Source: Macrotrachela quadricornifera
Lineage: Eukaryota; Rotifera; Eurotatoria; Philodinida; Philodinidae
Length of the DNA: 64,000 nt
NCBI GenBank assembly: GCA_022393335.1
Contig: JAJEKB010021880.1
Location: 1,810,406 to 1,874,405, forward strand
Reading direction: 5' to 3'
A model generated the notes under the pieces. That model made no database searches. It saw nothing but the letters and a program-made list of their open reading frames with translations, and was not told where the DNA came from. How positions within the stretch are numbered: the stretch's first letter is position 1; the number at the start of each line of letters is the position of its first letter. Below are positions 59,824-64,000 of the stretch, in pieces. Made by a program: the position numbers and the translations under genes.

Positions 59824-60163
59824 TAGAGCCCATCGGATCCAAGAATTCTTGGACCCGGATCCAAACCCAATTGATTAAAATTTTTCGGACCTGCATCCTA
59901 TCTATAGTCATAATATTTCCGAGAAAATTTTTTAATCCAAACTTGACAACTGTTCCGAAGATACAAGATACTTTTCTCCATTATCTTAATGTAGCGATTA
60001 ACTCGTCCTATACATTTCTCTCGAAAGTTTGACAATAATCTCTTAAGAATAAAGTTCTAGTTGGCTATTACTTTTAAAGTAGCAACTGCCTTGTCGATTC
60101 GAACCTGATCAGCAGAAAATTTCCATACGTGGACCCGGATCCGTGTCTACTCGATGGGCTCTA
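59824..60163. mobile_element. hAT-like MITE, 340 bases
   Basis: Starts TAGAGCCCATCGG and ends CGATGGGCTCTA, with GGACCCGGATCC repeated inside both ends in inverted orientation. The end type matches the MITE at 26662. Flanking 8-mers (ATCTACAC and ATCAGCAT) match at only 5 positions, so the duplication is uncertain. Confidence 0.65.
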
Positions 60164-61655
60164 ATCAGCATACATATCACATAACACTGGAATCTAAGTG
60201 TGTATCAATTAGAGCCTGAATCGAATCGACTTTTCTTGATTCGGGTTCGGCTCGTCTTTTTTTTTCTAAAATTCAGTTTCAGTTCGGTCCATTTTCGGAC
60301 TCTGGTATTAACGAGTTTACATAGTTCATGGGTTCAGATGGCGTTAGATTCTTCGAAACGCGTGACTAGCACTTCACAATGGCACGATTATCAATCGGGA
60401 GAGAAAAATTGTTTTTTTTTTTGATAGATAGAAACTAATTTACGCAATACTTGCCGGATTAAGATGTAAAGTACGGTGAATTCATCGAACATGTATATTA
60501 GAGGGTTGTGTAAATTATGTTTTGTATTTTTATTGATTATTTCTGATAAAAAATATACCTATTCACTCCTCCTTCATAATAATCCTGCGGCAGACTTCGA
60601 TTCTACGGCTATGTCTCTCATATGAAGACAGAATAGTGTTAAGATGCTCAGCACGTCTGTGGCATACAATGGTCTATTTAAAGTCATTCTGAATTCGAAG
60701 AAAAGAAAAGCATTCAAATTTAAACAGACATGGGAATATAGGGGGCTTTTAGAATTGTGTAGTATTCTATATATCTAGACACCTCCTTTTTTTCTTTACA
60801 GAGTATGTGTCTGGGAATCCTTTAGAATTCTATACTATCATATATACCTTTTTTTCTATAGAGGATGGGCCTAGGGGTCTTTAGAATTATTTAGTATCTT
60901 ACATACATACACACTTCCTTTTGTAGAACTCACATATAAAAATGTGAGTGTAAGTTTTAAATCGAGATTTGGCTGCTCCCCACCCCCTTTATAATTAAGT
61001 TGAAGAAGATATGTGAGTTCCACATTTTAGCCCCAAAGGAGTTACGCTGACAAGCTTTTTTTTTAGAGGGGTGGGTCTTCTCACATAATGCGTTATACGA
61101 TGTTCTCCGAAATCCGATTTTTTGGAAGACCAAATGTATTTTCCGAAAAATCGAAAGTTTTTCTTGCATAAAACGGATTTTTGGAAATCAAAAAGATTTT
61201 TCTCAGCGCTTGCGTTCGTAAGGGACGATAGACGCTACGTATTCGGAAATGTGTGAGTTTTCTTCTCTACGTTTATTCAATAAACAACGAATATATATAT
61301 ACGAACATGAAAATAAAGACAAAAGTAGAAACACCCACAAGGGTCAATCGAAGACAAAGAAAAGAAGTAATCGAAGTGAATATGTAATATAGAAAACATA
61401 TCAGAAGAACAATGGACATATAGAGGATACACAGGGTCGAGATATATGTTGTAGTAATATCTTGTAACAGTCTTCTAAACATCAAATGAGTTTTTTAATG
61501 ACGAAACCAGTTTCCCGAAATTGTTCTCCACAGCGAAACCACAGACGGATAAAATATTCGTGACTAGTAGTGTATGGAAAAGCATACAGATGAAACGCAC
61601 ATAGAGAGGATATGGGACGAGGGCAAAAGTACTCAAGGCATACCAAAAGTAACAG
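60164..61655. other. Repeat-like spacer, no gene seen
   Basis: TTAGAGCCTGAATCGAATCG at 60209 looks like another MITE end. Around 60730-60920 a unit with CCTTTTTTTCT and TTTAGAATTNTNTAGTAT recurs three times. At 61250-61310 a TATA run and AATAAA on the minus strand recall an LTR, but I cannot find both ends. Confidence 0.35.
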
Positions 61656-61657
61656 CA

Positions 61658-61940
61658 GGTACGGGGATCTATTTTTTGGGATTTATTCGGATTTTTTAAT
61701 AAATCCCCATACATCTTAAAATAAATTCCACATAACTCCTGTTGAGGGTAAGGGCGAAAACTAAGTGAAGATGAGGGCAGAAATTAGGTGAGAGTGAGAG
61801 CGAGTGCGGGATGGGAGACAAGAGTGAGGGTGCGCTGAAATACTAATACAGCTATATAGTCTCAAGAAATCCTTAGTAAATAAATAATTCGCAATAAATC
61901 CCACAGAAGAAATAAATCCCAAAAAAATAAGTCCCGGTAT
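61658..61940. mobile_element. Short inverted-repeat element next to a mariner-like end
   Basis: TACGGGGATCTATTTTTTGG at the left pairs with the inverse of CCAAAAAAATAAGTCCCGGTA at the right, followed inwards by GGGATTTATT on both sides. Directly left stands AAGGCATACCAAAAGTAAC, the mariner terminus seen at 52812 and 57598. A G-rich stretch of GAGGGT/GTGAGA words fills the middle. Confidence 0.55.
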
Positions 61941-61945
61941 GCCCT

Positions 61946-64000
61946 CATACATTCGAAATCCGCGACCCCGCCGGCCTTCGATCAAACGTTATAAGAAATT
62001 ATTATTTTTGGAAAATAGTTGTCCCCTAATGAAAAAATCAAACTGGAGAATTTTCTGCCACCTGCTACTACTTACTTGGTTGTCTAACCGAAACTTTTCT
62101 CCACTACAAAAGACAGCTTTTCCTTTTTTCTTTCATTTTCTTTGTTTTTTCAAGACAAACGTGTCCCTTACTTTTCTTTTCTCCACGACAAACGTGTCTC
62201 TTATTTTTCTTTTTTCCGCGACAAATGTTTTTATCTTTATTTGTCAAAGTAAAGGTAAATTGACATCTCTAAATTAGAGAATACTTTTTTGAATTTTAAA
62301 GCTGAACACCTTAGAAGATATGCTTACATCTTGATCTCAAAAAGCGTCGAAAAATCGAATTTTAAAGAGAAAGATGATCCTAAGCCGCGATTCACGATCA
62401 CATTGTGCTGTAGAATTTTTGATGAATGAATCGCTTCCACACAGCTGTTTACAAATCAATGAAAAATACCTTTTTCATCATTGTTTTAGATACTTCTTTA
62501 AAAGAGACTTGTTGTCGGTCCTAAGTTTGAATGGAAAGACTTTGCTCTTGAGAATCATATATCGAGCCTATATTCAAGTACAAATATTTGTAGTTAGGAA
62601 AGAAAAAGCAGTATGAACTTATAGTTGCGTTGAATACTATAAAAGAATGTCACGAATTTGAGTAGTGAGCTCTGCTTTGTCAGCAGAAATTAGAATCCTC
62701 ACCTGCACGAATAATTTTTTAGTTTCGTCATATTTGAAAATTTTCCTTTCTGTGGAACAAATAGTAACACAATGCGTTTGTAAAAAAAAAGGATGACGCC
62801 CGCTGAGTAATATTTGAAGTAGAACGAAAAAAAAATGTTTATACCCCATACAAAGAATGCGTATTTGTTGACTGATGAGAACGGACACATTTAATGTAGG
62901 AAAAAACCAACAGCGTTTAGCCATCACTAAAACGAAGTCATATTAATAAAAGCAGTGTTTCTTTATTTTACACATTTTTCCAACAATAGCTGTCTAATTC
63001 AAGTTTATAAATACGCCAAATTTTGAAAATTTTATCGACATTTGAATAGACAAAGCCAAAGGTAAGTTTTATTTTGAATCGAAACCATAATTCAACTAAA
63101 GACTGTCTCCCTGCAAAACGACCGAAATGGCGAAAGCTAAATTTCTATTTCAATTATATAATTATAATTCGACTAATTATAGCATGCGTCACCCTTTTGC
63201 CCTCACGATCACTTGAATTATAATTATAATTGAAATAAAACTTTATTGTTCGCGTTTTTGGCGATTCTAGATCGAGGCGTACGAGCCTGATACGACCGGA
63301 ATTTAGGACTGTGATCGTTCCAGTTAATTCCCCTCTTCCTTTAAGTGATTATATAAAAGCCAATATCTCATGTCTGCTTCTCTGTTAAATTTTCTTACAT
63401 AGATATAGATGACTATACTAGATTTATTCATGTTACGTTAGAATTTGAAATTTTCATAGAAAAAGAAAATATCTAATATCTGGTTATAGGTGAAAATTTT
63501 AGACACAAGGGTTGATAACTACACTTAATTCACGCATTATACATTAGAATTTGAAACTTTCATGTAAAACTAAATATCTGATAGCTGATCAGCTACTTAT
63601 TTTGACGATGTATAAGAGTATATATCTGATGTCTTATGTTGTGGATCAGCGCGAGAAAAACGTTGTAATTTGTCCTATAAGCTCGCAAATTTCCCAACAT
63701 CTTAACTGAAGCTAGTGTTCATCAAAATTTCAGATTTTGAAGTTTAACAATTTAAAATTATGAAAGTTTTGACATGTAACCGTTCAGACTGTTACCAGTT
63801 TCAGATTTGCCACTCCATGCAATAATTTAGTTTTCATACCCTAAAATTTGATAAAAATCCGACGAAACGGGTCTGTGCGGGCTTTTATCGGTTTTAAAAC
63901 TTCAACTGAACCACCCGGATTGCCGGTTACAAATGACAAACCAGTCGATTCGGTTCCAAGTGTGGTCCCAATCTCTGCGAGATTAAAGTGTGGAGTACGT
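61946..64000. other. Intergenic, no gene seen, one inverted repeat
   Basis: No coding frame that I can support. At 63125-63265, TATTTCAATTATATAATTATAATTC-like arms (in part AATTATAATT both ways, with TGGCGAA and TTCGCC-type outer ends) form an imperfect inverted repeat. The final 150 bases contain GGTTTTAAAACTTC and similar words. Confidence 0.35.

Noticed and set aside
60209..60300. Another hAT-like MITE
   Set aside because: A left end resembling TTAGAGCCTGAATCG is present, but no inverted partner could be located.
61250..61640. Third solo LTR
   Set aside because: TATA and AATAAA on the minus strand and an end CTCACA look right, but no matching TG end or target-site duplication was found.
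1..64000. tRNA or rRNA genes
   Set aside because: I scanned by eye for tRNA arm motifs and rRNA words and saw none that folded convincingly; a covariance-model search would be decisive.

Overview
This window looks like nuclear DNA of a small invertebrate, most likely a bdelloid rotifer. The DNA is strongly AT-rich. Genes are split by GT-AG introns, often only about 50-70 bases long. The families are ones I associate with bdelloid genomes: arginine ADP-ribosyltransferase, a mucin-like receptor with an 'ALQVEDFINS' type domain, ribonuclease-inhibitor-type LRR, OTU, TBC and many TIR transposons. The species is an inference from family resemblance only.

Layout. 1-195 is the end of an unidentified gene. 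1093-5451 (-) is a seven-exon single-pass membrane protein with Thr-rich stretches and a long repetitive tail. 8442-9194 (-) is a small LRR protein. 10590-12349 (-) is an A20-class OTU deubiquitinase. 19939-20345 (+) and 38045-38499 (-) are two paralogous tiny RING proteins sharing an intron position and an unusual last zinc knuckle. 28940-33355 (+) is a third, canonical RING protein split by a 4 kb transposon-filled intron. 43929-44900 (-) is an intronless TBC RabGAP. 46801-47796 (-) is the 3' part of an unnamed conserved protein. 48356-50296 (-) is an ADP-ribosyltransferase fused to two LCCL-like domains. 57991-58819 (-) is a conserved protein interrupted by a 10-N assembly gap.

Between genes the sequence is dominated by DNA transposons and palindromic fold-back elements: a hAT element inserted into a mariner element (52812-57598), a deleted hAT (34879-35548), GC-rich hAT-like MITEs (26385-26972), several 0.3-1 kb palindromes, and two solo LTRs with target-site duplications. 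Many are nested in each other.

The genes do not form one pathway. Three RING-type proteins and one OTU deubiquitinase point to ubiquitin signalling, and the ART-LCCL protein to ADP-ribosylation, but no functional link is shown. Exon models were built by hand from reading frame, GT/AG sites and phase, so small exons may be missing.
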